61,216 bases of DNA from Chrysiogenes arsenatis DSM 11915 (GTDB lineage Bacteria > Chrysiogenota > Chrysiogenetes > Chrysiogenales > Chrysiogenaceae). The DNA is taken from positions 280,110 to 341,325 of the forward strand of contig NZ_AWNK01000007.1 in NCBI RefSeq assembly GCF_000469585.1, given 5' to 3'. The notes below the pieces were generated by a model. That model was not told the DNA's origin. It did not search any database and saw only the letters and a program-made list of their open reading frames with translations. Numbering within the stretch: position 1 is the first letter of the stretch; every line of letters begins with the position of its first letter. A program made the position numbers and the translations under genes. Positions 46,565 through 55,851 of the stretch are shown piece by piece.

Positions 46565-47498
46565 AGGAATCGACGGTATACATCAAAATATCGATAGCTT
46601 CGCTGCGTTTACCCATCATCTCTAACGAGTATCCTTTTTTAAGATAACTATCAGACACTTTATTCCCTGTCGGATAATTGCGGGTTACTTTGTCAAAATA
46701 GTCATACGCTGTCGTATAATCTTTCTGAGCATAGTAAATTTCACCAGCCCAATAAAGTGAATTATCGGCGAGCGAAGATTGAGGGAAATTGCGATATACC
46801 TGATCAAAAGCGATTAAGGCGCGCTGTGGATCGTTAGCACGGTAGTACGTTAATGCTTGGTTATATAATGCAGTCGGTTCACCACTCATATCAGAAAATG
46901 TATCCCGTGAAGGCGTGGTAATCGGTGCTTCATTCGGTAGCATAGCTTTGTCAGCGGTAGTACCTTCTGGGCTAAGTGCAGAGGGCAATCCAGTGTCAGT
47001 AGCAGAGGTCGGAGAAGAAGGAGAAAGAGGAGTTGATGACGGCGACGTAATTGCCGGGGGACGAACACCCGCAGATGGCAGAGGTGCCGCTGGCTTTACT
47101 GCTGCCGTTGCTGGAGGAACGGACTTTGATGGTGCAGCAGACGGTGCTGGACGGGATGTTTGTGTGGAAGTGGAACGAGATGAAGCGGACGGCGCGCCTT
47201 GCATCTCAGATTGCATGGTGCCGAGTACATTGCGTAGATAATCTAAATTTACGGTATTGTTATTGACTTGCTGACGTAGCGCCATTAAGTCACGCGCAAG
47301 CGCTTGATTCAGTGCATGTAAGTTTGCATTATCCATGCGAAGGTGTTCAAGTTGAACTCCCACAGGTGCTGTCTCATTCAGGACTTGCTGCCGTTGCTGA
47401 TCGACCGTTTGACCCTCTCCAAATGGCACCATGCAACCTTGCAATGTTGCAGCGAGTAAAAGAACCATGGTAAGGCGGGTCATCGCATGTAGTGTCAT
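46503..47498 (-). CDS. YbgF/CpoB-like lipoprotein with TPR repeats
   Basis: Encodes 331 residues from the ATG at 47498, which follows GGAGG. The signal peptide ends in lipobox LQGC, so it is a lipoprotein. A short coiled coil (about 25-95) is followed by a Pro/Ser/Thr/Ala-rich linker (about 96-200) and three TPR-like repeats (ALYNQALTYYRAND, YWAGEIYYAQKDY, YLKKGYSLEMMGK). This is the layout of CpoB/YbgF, which links the Tol system with peptidoglycan synthesis. No tol-pal genes are nearby; it lies instead after the regulator pair and before hemW. Confidence 0.85.
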   Translation of the reverse strand: MTLHAMTRLTMVLLLAATLQGCMVPFGEGQTVDQQRQQVLNETAPVGVQLEHLRMDNANLHALNQALARDLMALRQQVNNNTVNLDYLRNVLGTMQSEMQGAPSASSRSTSTQTSRPAPSAAPSKSVPPATAAVKPAAPLPSAGVRPPAITSPSSTPLSPSSPTSATDTGLPSALSPEGTTADKAMLPNEAPITTPSRDTFSDMSGEPTALYNQALTYYRANDPQRALIAFDQVYRNFPQSSLADNSLYWAGEIYYAQKDYTTAYDYFDKVTRNYPTGNKVSDSYLKKGYSLEMMGKRSEAIDILMYTVDSFAGTPSATLARKKLEELAAQ

Positions 47499-47597
47499 GC
47501 AAACCTCCATAAAGTGTATTTTTCATTATCATAAGTAAAACTCTGTTACAAATGCTCTTTGGACTATATAATAAAATTGCACAATATGCAGGGAAAA

Positions 47598-48911
47598 TTA
47601 CTCTAAACCATATTCGCGGATTTTATAGTGCAAGGTTCGACGTGCAATACCGAGTAATTCAGCTGCTTTTGATTTATTCCCATCGGTTTTTCGCAAGGCC
47701 TCAATAATAAGGTTTTTTTCGTTATCTTTTATCGAAACAGTTTTTTGACCGCTTTGCATGGCGTGAGAAGCCAGCTCAGGGAGGTGTGTGACATCAAGCA
47801 TTTGTGTGCGGCACAGAATGATGGCACGTTCCACTATGTTTTCTAATTCTCTGATGTTTCCCGGGAAAGAGTACGACTTTAGTTTTGTCAGAAAGCTATC
47901 TGAGTATCCTTGAATCAGCTTGCCAAACCGCGCCGCATATTTTTCTATGAAGAACGAAATAAGCAGAGGCAACTCTTCGCGACGTTCGCGAAGTGGTGGA
48001 ATCTCAACGGGAAAAACATTCAGGCGAAAAAAAAGATCTTCTCGAAATGATCCGTCTTCGACCATTTTTTTGAGGTCTCTATTGGTTGCGGCAATTATGC
48101 GCACATCGACGTGAACACTTTGAGTGCCACCCACTCTTTCAATAACTCTTTCCTGAATCGCTCGTAACAACTTTGCTTGTGCAGCAGGCGGAAGCTCACC
48201 CACTTCATCAAGGAGCAGAGTCCCTCCACTGGCTTGTTCGAATTTTCCTTGTTTGCGGGCGGCAGCACCGGTAAAAGCACCTTTTTCATGGCCAAATAAT
48301 TCGGATTCGATAAGGTTTTCGTTTAGGGCGGCGCAGTTAACCGCAAGAAAATTCCCTTTCGCCCGCGGCGAATTTTCGTGGATAGACTGAGCAATAATCT
48401 CTTTACCAGTTCCCGATTCTCCAAGGACTAAGACAGAAGCATCAGTAGGGGCAACCATTTCTAGCAAAGAAAGCACTTTGCCTAATCCTGAAGGGGACCA
48501 TACACCGTGAAAGGTATATGAAGAAACTACAGAGACTTCTGCCTTAGTGAAACCCTTTTTTAGAATACGCTGCAGTACTTTTAAAAGCTCATCAGAGTCG
48601 ACTGGTTTGCCTAAAAAATCTGTTGCACCAAGTTTCATGGCTGAAACAGCTGTTTTGACAGTTGAGTACGCCGTAATGATAATAACTGGCGTAATATCGC
48701 CTGTTTTGCGTAGCGCGCCAAGGAACGTCAACCCATCCATCACGTCCATTTGAACATCAAGTAAGATGGCATCAAACGGTTGCTGTGCAATGATTGAGAG
48801 AGCGTCTTCACCATGTATAGCCTCTTCTACGGTATAGCCAGCATCTTCAAGGTGAATCCGCAACATATAACGGTGCGTTTTTTCATCATCAACTATAAGT
48901 ATTCGTTTCAT
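47598..48911 (-). CDS. Sigma-54-dependent response regulator (NtrC family)
   Basis: Encodes 437 residues. Receiver (about 1-120, phospho-acceptor in AILLDVQMDVMDG), AAA+ domain (about 145-370) with GESGTGKEI, ELFGHEKGAFTGA (the sigma-54 contact loop), GGTLLLDEVGELP, and a Fis-type helix-turn-helix (KSKAAELLGIARRTLHYKI). It activates RNA polymerase with sigma-54. It overlaps the upstream kinase gene by four bases, so it is paired with it. Targets are unknown; the neighbouring secretion genes are possible. Confidence 0.95.
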   Translation of the reverse strand: MKRILIVDDEKTHRYMLRIHLEDAGYTVEEAIHGEDALSIIAQQPFDAILLDVQMDVMDGLTFLGALRKTGDITPVIIITAYSTVKTAVSAMKLGATDFLGKPVDSDELLKVLQRILKKGFTKAEVSVVSSYTFHGVWSPSGLGKVLSLLEMVAPTDASVLVLGESGTGKEIIAQSIHENSPRAKGNFLAVNCAALNENLIESELFGHEKGAFTGAAARKQGKFEQASGGTLLLDEVGELPPAAQAKLLRAIQERVIERVGGTQSVHVDVRIIAATNRDLKKMVEDGSFREDLFFRLNVFPVEIPPLRERREELPLLISFFIEKYAARFGKLIQGYSDSFLTKLKSYSFPGNIRELENIVERAIILCRTQMLDVTHLPELASHAMQSGQKTVSIKDNEKNLIIEALRKTDGNKSKAAELLGIARRTLHYKIREYGLE

Positions 48912-50212
48912 GAGCGCTCCTGAGGTTCAAAACATATTGCAATAGAAAAAGGATTTACTGAGTGTACCCCAAGCGTAAATCCGTGCTGTTCAATGATTTT
49001 CTTACTAATTGCGAGACCTAACCCTGATCCTTGCGACTTGGTCGTGTAAAAAGGTTCAAAAATTTTATTTTTGTCGATTTGTGTACCCTCAGGGATCTGA
49101 TTTATAATAAGAATTTCCCGTTCGGTAACGCGCAACTCAATAGGAGCCCCTTCAGGCGAACCTTGAATGCTATTAAGTAACAAATTTACAAGAACTTGAA
49201 GGAGTTTTTCAGGGTCTATTTGACGGTCAGATACCACATTGGCAAAGTGAGTTTGCAGAGTGATGTTTTTGCTTTGCATATCGTAATAGACAATCTGAGC
49301 GGCTCTTTGAGCTAATTCTGCTGGATTGACCGATTTGGTTTCAAGTGGGATATCTTTTCCATATGCCATGAAGTCTTCAACGATTTTATTCAGTCGGCCG
49401 GTCTCATTCAGGGCATTTTCTAAGACCTCTTGCACCTGACCATCGGGTGTTTTTTTAATGGCAAAACGGATCAAGCCTGACATCGCACTTAAAGGGTTAC
49501 GGATTTCATGAGCCAGAATATTTGAAAAACTTCCCAATTCGGCGTCTTTTTCAGCACGACGAAGTCTTTCCTGACTAATTTGGTACAATTTAATAAGCTT
49601 AATACTGTAGTAAAAGGTGATAAGTAAAATAATTTGCACAGCAATCATTTGAAACATATTAAAAAGTTGCTTGTGCTTGAGGACGTTTAGGTTGCTTTTA
49701 TCAAGTACCAGTAAAATAGTGAGTTCCTGCACTGGTACGTCGCCTTCAAAGTGAAAACGGGGATGCATGCGCCAGATGTTGTCTGACTCGCGAGAAGGAG
49801 AAACAAGTGGCACAATCGGATTGAATGGCTTGTAAAAATAGAACAAGTCTTCTGTTTCAACCACAAGCTCTTCGCGATTTTGATTTACCATCAAATAGGC
49901 TTGATCAATGGTTCCAAGTGACAAGAGCACTTTTCCGTTGCGGTCAAAAATGATAAAATTACGAATGCTTTCCTGCCTCGAAAGGTCTTGCAGGAAAATC
50001 CGCATACTCTCCATAGAGTGTTGCGAGTACACACGAAAAACTCGATTGCCACTTTCAAACGAATGGATAATCGTCCTGCCAAGACCTATCATGCTACTTC
50101 TAAAAGCGTCCACGCTCCGGTATGCCGACACACCATGAATTACTACCGCTGAAGCATTCAATATAATAGCTAAGAGAAGAATAATTTTTATTTTTCGAAG
50201 AAAAAGGTTCAT
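48908..50212 (-). CDS. Membrane sensor histidine kinase (NtrB-like partner)
   Basis: Encodes 434 residues. Membrane helices at about 8-28 and 186-206 enclose a periplasmic sensor of about 155 residues I cannot assign, though NFIIFDRNGKVLLSLG is PAS/Cache-like. The kinase His is in ILAHEIRNPLSAM, with NLLLNSIQGS and GSGLGLAISKKI in the ATPase domain. The HEIRNPL type is the one that usually pairs with sigma-54 activators, which agrees with the overlapping regulator gene. It follows gspF by 39 bases, so it is likely co-transcribed with the secretion genes. Confidence 0.93.
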   Translation of the reverse strand: MNLFLRKIKIILLLAIILNASAVVIHGVSAYRSVDAFRSSMIGLGRTIIHSFESGNRVFRVYSQHSMESMRIFLQDLSRQESIRNFIIFDRNGKVLLSLGTIDQAYLMVNQNREELVVETEDLFYFYKPFNPIVPLVSPSRESDNIWRMHPRFHFEGDVPVQELTILLVLDKSNLNVLKHKQLFNMFQMIAVQIILLITFYYSIKLIKLYQISQERLRRAEKDAELGSFSNILAHEIRNPLSAMSGLIRFAIKKTPDGQVQEVLENALNETGRLNKIVEDFMAYGKDIPLETKSVNPAELAQRAAQIVYYDMQSKNITLQTHFANVVSDRQIDPEKLLQVLVNLLLNSIQGSPEGAPIELRVTEREILIINQIPEGTQIDKNKIFEPFYTTKSQGSGLGLAISKKIIEQHGFTLGVHSVNPFSIAICFEPQERS

Positions 50213-50251
50213 CGGCTCGCTCGCATAGCTATAATCAGCTAATAGTTATTA

Positions 50252-51463
50252 TTAACGTATGAGTGTATTCAGTTCAAAAATTGGCAAGAGAGTAGCGGCC
50301 ATAATAACGGCAACGAGAGTCCCAATTAAGAGAATCATAAGTGGCTCGATAATAGCCAGAAAAGCATCTATGACGCGCATAGCTTCCATTTGATAAATAA
50401 TTGCAACCCTATGGATCATATCTGGTAAATTTCCGGCTTTTCGACCAGTTCCCACCATATTGACAAAAAGATCAGGGAAAACCGCAGCATTTTTGAGTGC
50501 GGCATCGACATTCATCCCCTGAACAACTCGTTGTGCTACTTCAATGATTTTTTCTTGCACATAAATATTTCCCGACACTGCGGCAGATTGTTCCAAAGCG
50601 CGCACAAGAGGAACTCCTCCACTGAGCATAGAAGAAAGCGTATTGCCAAACCGGGCAAGAATGGTTTTAACAAGTAAATTACCGATGATCGGAAGACGGA
50701 GCAAGATTTTAGCAACCCAGCGCTGCCAGCTAAGATTTTTCTTGTAAAGAAACACAAAAAGAGTCGTTCCGGCAACGATGACAAAGAAGAGCAATATCCC
50801 ATACGCGGCCAAGAAATCACTTGCAGCAAGGACAATTTGCGTGATCATCGGCAACGTGGCTTTCGCCCCTTCAAATACTTGAGTAACCATCGGCACTACA
50901 GACGTTAACATGAACACGACAACGGCAATTCCAACCATAAACACAGCTGAAGGATAGGCGAGCGCGGAAAGGAGCTTGGCATTTACTTCACGACGACGGT
51001 TCATTGTTTCGGCTAATGAGTTGAGTACCGATTCAAGGTTACCTGAGCTTTCCGCAGCACGGATTAACGATACAATGGTGTCGTCAAAAATATGAGGATA
51101 GTGCCCAAGCGTATCAGAAAAGGTTGAACCGCCACGAATACCCGACGATATATTGGCAAATACACCAGAAAGCGTTTGATTTGGTTCAGAAGCAGCCAGT
51201 GCGTCAAGGGCATCGACTAAAGGCATATTACTCGCAACCAATGAAGCCAACTGTGTAAAGCTCAATGGGAGTGCTTTTTTTAATCCGCGATGGGAACCAA
51301 ACTGCTTGCGTAATAACGAAGAACCACGCGCTTCTGCAATCGTTTCGAGAAATAATCCGCTCGATTTAAGCTTTCGTATCGCGTGCGTTTCGCTTTCCGC
51401 TTCAATACGTCCTTTAGTTGCTTTGCCGTTGGTATCAAATGCGGTATACCGATATAAAGACAT
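50252..51463 (-). CDS. gspF: Type II secretion inner-membrane platform protein GspF
   Basis: Encodes 403 residues. Two T2SSF domains and three membrane helices (near 168-190, 218-240 and 375-397). LYRYTAFDTNGKATKGRIEA, SGNLESVLNSLAE, GGVPLVRALEQS and GRKAGNLPDMI are characteristic. It forms the platform on which the ATPase acts. It starts two bases after gspE. PilC of type IV pili is the alternative, but the GspC and secretin neighbours favour secretion. Confidence 0.93.
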   Translation of the reverse strand: MSLYRYTAFDTNGKATKGRIEAESETHAIRKLKSSGLFLETIAEARGSSLLRKQFGSHRGLKKALPLSFTQLASLVASNMPLVDALDALAASEPNQTLSGVFANISSGIRGGSTFSDTLGHYPHIFDDTIVSLIRAAESSGNLESVLNSLAETMNRRREVNAKLLSALAYPSAVFMVGIAVVVFMLTSVVPMVTQVFEGAKATLPMITQIVLAASDFLAAYGILLFFVIVAGTTLFVFLYKKNLSWQRWVAKILLRLPIIGNLLVKTILARFGNTLSSMLSGGVPLVRALEQSAAVSGNIYVQEKIIEVAQRVVQGMNVDAALKNAAVFPDLFVNMVGTGRKAGNLPDMIHRVAIIYQMEAMRVIDAFLAIIEPLMILLIGTLVAVIMAATLLPIFELNTLIR

Positions 51464-51465
51464 GT

Positions 51466-52914
51466 TTACTCCGATGTAACCCGTAAAATCTCTTTAACCG
51501 ATGTAATACCCTGAGCCGCTTTTTGCAAACCGTCAACCATTAACGTGACTAACCCATTGGCTACCGCATGTTGCAGCAAAGTTGCTTCGTCATCTGTACG
51601 ACTCATAATGCTTTTATCTTCGGTACCCGGCACAAACAATTCATAAATGCCTATTCGGCCGCGATACCCTGTCTGCATGCACTCTTCACAGCCAGAAGAT
51701 TCTTTAAATAGCTCAGGATCTAACCCATAACTCATGACCAACTCGCGCTCTTTGCCAAAAAGCTGTGCTGGAACTTGACAATGCGGACAGAGTCGGCGAA
51801 CCAGACGTTGTGCTAATGACGCTACGAGGGTTGAAGCAATTAAATATTTTTCGACACCCATATCGGCTAAACGTGTGACAACACCAACTGATGAATTTGT
51901 ATGCAGTGTTGCCATGACAAGGTGACCGGTAAGCGACGCTTGGATGGCAACGGTTGCCGTTTCCAAGTCGCGGATTTCACCGACCATAATGACATCAGGA
52001 TCTTGACGCAAGAAAGAGCGCAAACCATTCGCGAATGTAAGGCCAATTTTTGGGTTCACCTGAACCTGTGAAATGCCTTCAATTCGATATTCAACCGGAT
52101 CTTCAATCGTCAAAATGTTGCGTTCTGGACTTTTTAGTTCACGCAGCGCAGCATACAGAGTGGTGGTTTTTCCTGAACCGGTCGGACCTGTGACGAGAAT
52201 AATACCATTCGGCTGGAAAATGGCTCGTTGAAAGCGTTCTTTTTGCGAACCAGTAAAACCGACATGCTCAAGTGTCAGATCAGTTCCAGCTCCTTCGAGT
52301 AAGCGTAAAACAACACGTTCACCAAATGATGACGGGATGGTTGAAATTCGAAGATCCGTATGGTTATTCCCCATTTTTACACGCATGCGGCCATCTTGTG
52401 GTAGGCGGCTTTCCGCAACATTTAGCGCTGCCAAAACCTTTATGCGAGTAATAACTGGTTGGTGCGCTTTTTTGGGAAGCGTTGCCACGTCATGTAAAAC
52501 ACCGTCTATACGAAAGCGCAACTTTGAAAACTTTTCATATGGTTCGATATGAATATCACTTGAACCACGTGATAACGCCCGGGAAATAGCCGAAGCAACC
52601 CAATGAATGACTGGAGCATCATCTTGAGACGATTCCAGAAGATTTTCTGCTTCTTCAAAGTCATCAATTTCCTCAATCGCTGAAAGTACGTTTTCCTGCC
52701 CGACGCCAGCTTCATTAAGAATACGCGACTCAAAGGTAGAGAGCTTTTCATAGCCGACCACTTGAACATCTACGGCCTCGCGTAAAGCAAACGCTGCAAA
52801 CTCGCCTTTATGGCGATCTTCTTCTGTTGCCACAAAAATAATAGGTTGCCCTTTTGCATTGCGTCCAGCGCAGATAGCGGTATTTGGAATGTGAAAGTGT
52901 GCTTCCTGAGACAT
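51466..52914 (-). CDS. gspE: Type II secretion ATPase GspE
   Basis: Encodes 482 residues. Walker A is GPTGSGKTTTLYA; LTIEDPVEYRIEGISQVQVN, FLRQDPDVIMVGEIRD and TLHTNSSVGVV cover the Asp and His boxes. The zinc finger cysteines are in CPHC and CEEC near the C-terminus. It powers pseudopilus assembly. The ATG directly follows the secretin stop codon (TAAATG). Confidence 0.95.
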   Translation of the reverse strand: MSQEAHFHIPNTAICAGRNAKGQPIIFVATEEDRHKGEFAAFALREAVDVQVVGYEKLSTFESRILNEAGVGQENVLSAIEEIDDFEEAENLLESSQDDAPVIHWVASAISRALSRGSSDIHIEPYEKFSKLRFRIDGVLHDVATLPKKAHQPVITRIKVLAALNVAESRLPQDGRMRVKMGNNHTDLRISTIPSSFGERVVLRLLEGAGTDLTLEHVGFTGSQKERFQRAIFQPNGIILVTGPTGSGKTTTLYAALRELKSPERNILTIEDPVEYRIEGISQVQVNPKIGLTFANGLRSFLRQDPDVIMVGEIRDLETATVAIQASLTGHLVMATLHTNSSVGVVTRLADMGVEKYLIASTLVASLAQRLVRRLCPHCQVPAQLFGKERELVMSYGLDPELFKESSGCEECMQTGYRGRIGIYELFVPGTEDKSIMSRTDDEATLLQHAVANGLVTLMVDGLQKAAQGITSVKEILRVTSE

Positions 52915-54819
52915 TTAGCGCGACTCGTTATTCAGGAACTCAGTCGCAGGGTTGACAATGTTACGTTCTTTATAGATCTCCGGAGTGATTTCAAAAACAT
53001 CCTGATAAATTTTTTGATAGAAGTCGTCATAGCGATCGAGCATCGTTTTGGTAACAATATCTGAATCATATGCCGTATTAACAATATAGGGCGTAACAAA
53101 TACGAGAAGATTTTTCTTGTCCGTCGATCCGCTCGTGTTACGAAACGCATATCCGAGCACTGGTAGATCTACGAGGCAGGGGACTTCCTGTTTGACAGTA
53201 TTTGTATCGTTATCAATCAAGCCGCTGATCACAATTGTGTTAGCATCAGGTACCATAACGTTGGTGTTGGTCGAACGTTTCAGCGTAATTGGTTGCGTTG
53301 ATGAGGCTGACTGAGCCGCAACTTTGATAATTTCCTGATAAATATTGTGCTTTACCATGCCATCTTGGCTGATTTGTGGTTTTACACGAAGACGAATACC
53401 GACATCTTTATATTCATACGTTTGAATAGGATTATTGTTGCTGTCAAATTTTTCACTGGTTACATATGGACGGTTTTCCCCGACAAATATTTCTGCTTCC
53501 TGATTATTGATGGTCAATATTTTTGGATTTGAAAGGATGTTAATATAGCTCTTCGTTTTTAAGGCATTCACTAAGGCTGTAATGGTTGGGAAAGTAAACC
53601 CCTGATAGGTTATAGAGTTACCAATAAAGCCGAGGCTGAGTCCAGCAGGCACAGAAGGTATTTTGCCAGACATAAGCTCGGTAGCAAAAGCGGATGACGA
53701 TACGCCAGCCCCTGACATGTTCGAGCTTCCCAGCGCAACATTATTGTTATCCCCACCACCAGCGGTCCATGAAACACCAAAGGCATCAGAGTGCGTAACG
53801 CTGGTTTCGATAACAAGGGCTTCAATATAAACTTGCTTTTGCGGTTGATCGAGTTTTTCAATTACTTGGCGGATATTGTCATAATCTGTTTGTTCGCAAT
53901 TGACTACCACAGCGTTAATGGCAAGGTCGGCAGTGAAATTTACTGGTTTCCCTGCACTCGTAAGTTCTTTGAAAACAGCCGTTAAAACTTTTACCACCTC
54001 TTCAGAATTGGCAAATTTTAACGGCGTTACATACACCCCATTCGAACGCTGAATAAATGCTTGATCCATTTGTGCGCTCAACCGCTTTAAGGTGGCAACT
54101 TCCTGAGCAGAACCGTATATGTAGAGGCGATTTTCTTCACGCAATGGCATAATAACAGCGTCTTTAATGCCGGCTTTGGGGAAAAGCAATTTCAGGCGTT
54201 CTGCCATATCAAAGGATGAATAGTGCTGGGGGGAAAGTGTTTCAAATCGGTTATCATCGGCAAAATTGTCGAGCTTAGCGAGCAACGATTTCACGCGCAT
54301 GACATTGGTGGTGTTATCCACGATCATCATCATGTTCCGGTTGGGGATAGGGGCAATATAAGCACGTGCCGATACAATTGGCTTGATAAGATTCACCACA
54401 TCTGCAATCGCGAGGTACGTCGTGCGTAAGAACATTACTTGTGTACCGCTTGCCTCTTCAATAGCGCCAACGGCAGCACCGGCATAGCGCGGGGCTTCTG
54501 TATTTGCAGTAAGAATCAGCATATTCCCATCGCGTGCGGCGGCATACCCATATATTTCAAGGATAGTATCGAGGATTTGTAAGACATCTTCACGGCTGGC
54601 ATCACCAGGAGAGTAGACGGTTATTTTTCCTTTAACATTATCAACATTATAAACAAGGTTTAACCCTGCATAGTCGGCAGCGAATTTAATAAACTCTTTA
54701 ATGTCAACCTGATTGAAGTTTAACTTTGTATTCGCTGATGCGGTCTGCCATGCAATTCCAAAAACAATCAAAGAAACAACAACACACTTAGCCAAATTTC
54801 TTAAAACAAAACACTTCAT
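52915..54819 (-). CDS. gspD: Type II secretion secretin GspD
   Basis: Encodes 634 residues. A signal peptide of about 29 residues (ending QTASA) precedes N0-N3 periplasmic domains (VDIKEFIKFAADYAGLNLVY, AYIAPIPNRNMMMIVD, VVVNCEQTDYDNIRQVIEKL) and the outer-membrane secretin domain (INILSNPKILTINNQEAEI, VPCLVDLPVLGYAFRN). It forms the outer-membrane channel. It overlaps gspC by four bases. The order C-D-E-F matches type II secretion operons. Confidence 0.95.
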   Translation of the reverse strand: MKCFVLRNLAKCVVVSLIVFGIAWQTASANTKLNFNQVDIKEFIKFAADYAGLNLVYNVDNVKGKITVYSPGDASREDVLQILDTILEIYGYAAARDGNMLILTANTEAPRYAGAAVGAIEEASGTQVMFLRTTYLAIADVVNLIKPIVSARAYIAPIPNRNMMMIVDNTTNVMRVKSLLAKLDNFADDNRFETLSPQHYSSFDMAERLKLLFPKAGIKDAVIMPLREENRLYIYGSAQEVATLKRLSAQMDQAFIQRSNGVYVTPLKFANSEEVVKVLTAVFKELTSAGKPVNFTADLAINAVVVNCEQTDYDNIRQVIEKLDQPQKQVYIEALVIETSVTHSDAFGVSWTAGGGDNNNVALGSSNMSGAGVSSSAFATELMSGKIPSVPAGLSLGFIGNSITYQGFTFPTITALVNALKTKSYINILSNPKILTINNQEAEIFVGENRPYVTSEKFDSNNNPIQTYEYKDVGIRLRVKPQISQDGMVKHNIYQEIIKVAAQSASSTQPITLKRSTNTNVMVPDANTIVISGLIDNDTNTVKQEVPCLVDLPVLGYAFRNTSGSTDKKNLLVFVTPYIVNTAYDSDIVTKTMLDRYDDFYQKIYQDVFEITPEIYKERNIVNPATEFLNNESR

Positions 54820-55661
54820 CGTTTCACCTCTATTACGACCGTCTGTCGTTGTTTTTCGCGCTCTATGTCAATGGAAAAGAAATTCCGTTTGTCGAGTGAT
54901 TCAAGAATCAAGAAAAGATCGCGTGGCGTTGTCACCTCTACTCCATTCACACGTTTAATAATGTCACCTTTCTGTAGCACAGCCCCAAAGACGGATCTGC
55001 GGTCAACCCAATTTACAAAATATCCACCTGCGTTACTCGGGTGTATAGCAACTTTGCTCATCAATAAATTAGGATTGCTGATCATGGCTCGGGCTTCTGC
55101 CAGCTCGATCTGAGCGCGTCCACGATTAAAGGTGACTTCCTGGTCTGTTGCAGCGCCTTGTGATACCGATTGCTCGACCTTGCTTTCGAAAGGTTCAAGA
55201 ATTAAACCGCCAGTAAAATGGACGTTTTCAGGGGTGATAAGGTCAACTGTTTGGCCATCAATCGAGTCGCCGTGTTTGTAATAGCCAACGTGGCCACCCC
55301 GTTCAGCAAAGAAAAACGATTCTTTCGGTGGTGCTTGCCAAATAATTCCCAACAAGGTGATTGGAACTTTCGGCGCAACAGGTGTTGCTATGGCAGCTTC
55401 CTGAGCAGCAACTTCTTCTGCATTGGGTGTTATTGCAGTTACTAGTGGAGCAGAGGCAAGCGACATTGGGTTGATGCGAAGAAAACCATCTGGCATTAAA
55501 AATGGTTGAGTAGACGAAAATGAATGCTGACTTGAGGCGGAAGTGAATTGGGTATTTTGAAGGAAATAAATATTGGTACCTTCGGCGATAACCAAGGAAA
55601 TTGAATAGGGGATAGCGAGATAAAAAATAAGGATATGAATAAGTTTCTTTGATCGGTTCAC
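54816..55661 (-). CDS. gspC: Type II secretion protein GspC-like with PDZ domain
   Basis: Encodes 281 residues, GTG start with AAAGGAAAA upstream. One N-terminal membrane helix (about 9-29), an HR domain (about 95-150, ITLLGIIWQAPPKES) and a C-terminal PDZ domain (about 190-280, QKGDIIKRVNGVEVTTPRDL) match GspC, which connects the inner platform with the secretin. First gene of the minus-strand operon. Pseudopilin genes gspG-K are not found in this window. Confidence 0.88.
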   Translation of the reverse strand: MNRSKKLIHILIFYLAIPYSISLVIAEGTNIYFLQNTQFTSASSQHSFSSTQPFLMPDGFLRINPMSLASAPLVTAITPNAEEVAAQEAAIATPVAPKVPITLLGIIWQAPPKESFFFAERGGHVGYYKHGDSIDGQTVDLITPENVHFTGGLILEPFESKVEQSVSQGAATDQEVTFNRGRAQIELAEARAMISNPNLLMSKVAIHPSNAGGYFVNWVDRRSVFGAVLQKGDIIKRVNGVEVTTPRDLFLILESLDKRNFFSIDIEREKQRQTVVIEVKR

Positions 55662-55698
55662 ACGCGTTTTCCTTTTCTTTCAGTACTCATAGGGAGAA

Positions 55699-55727
55699 AC
55701 AATACACAAATACAGTTTTTTTCGCAA
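55699..55727 (-). promoter_or_regulatory. Candidate promoter for the gspC operon
   Basis: On the minus strand: TTGCGA (55727-55722), a 17-base spacer and TATTGT (55704-55699), 37 bases before the gspC GTG. Confidence 0.5.
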
Positions 55728-55763
55728 TTACATTCATGGCCTATGGGCAGCCAGTTTATCTCC

Positions 55764-55792
55764 TTGGATTCGTTTTTGAAACCATGTATTAT
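55764..55792 (+). promoter_or_regulatory. Candidate promoter for the AI-2E family permease gene
   Basis: TTGGAT (55764-55769), a 17-base spacer and TATTAT (55787-55792). A small hairpin (CAAGGA/TCCTTG, 55808-55825) follows in the leader. Confidence 0.5.
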
Positions 55793-55851
55793 TCGTGCGC
55801 ACAACGACAAGGATGAACGTCCTTGCAGAGAAGTTTTGCAGAAGGAACGCC

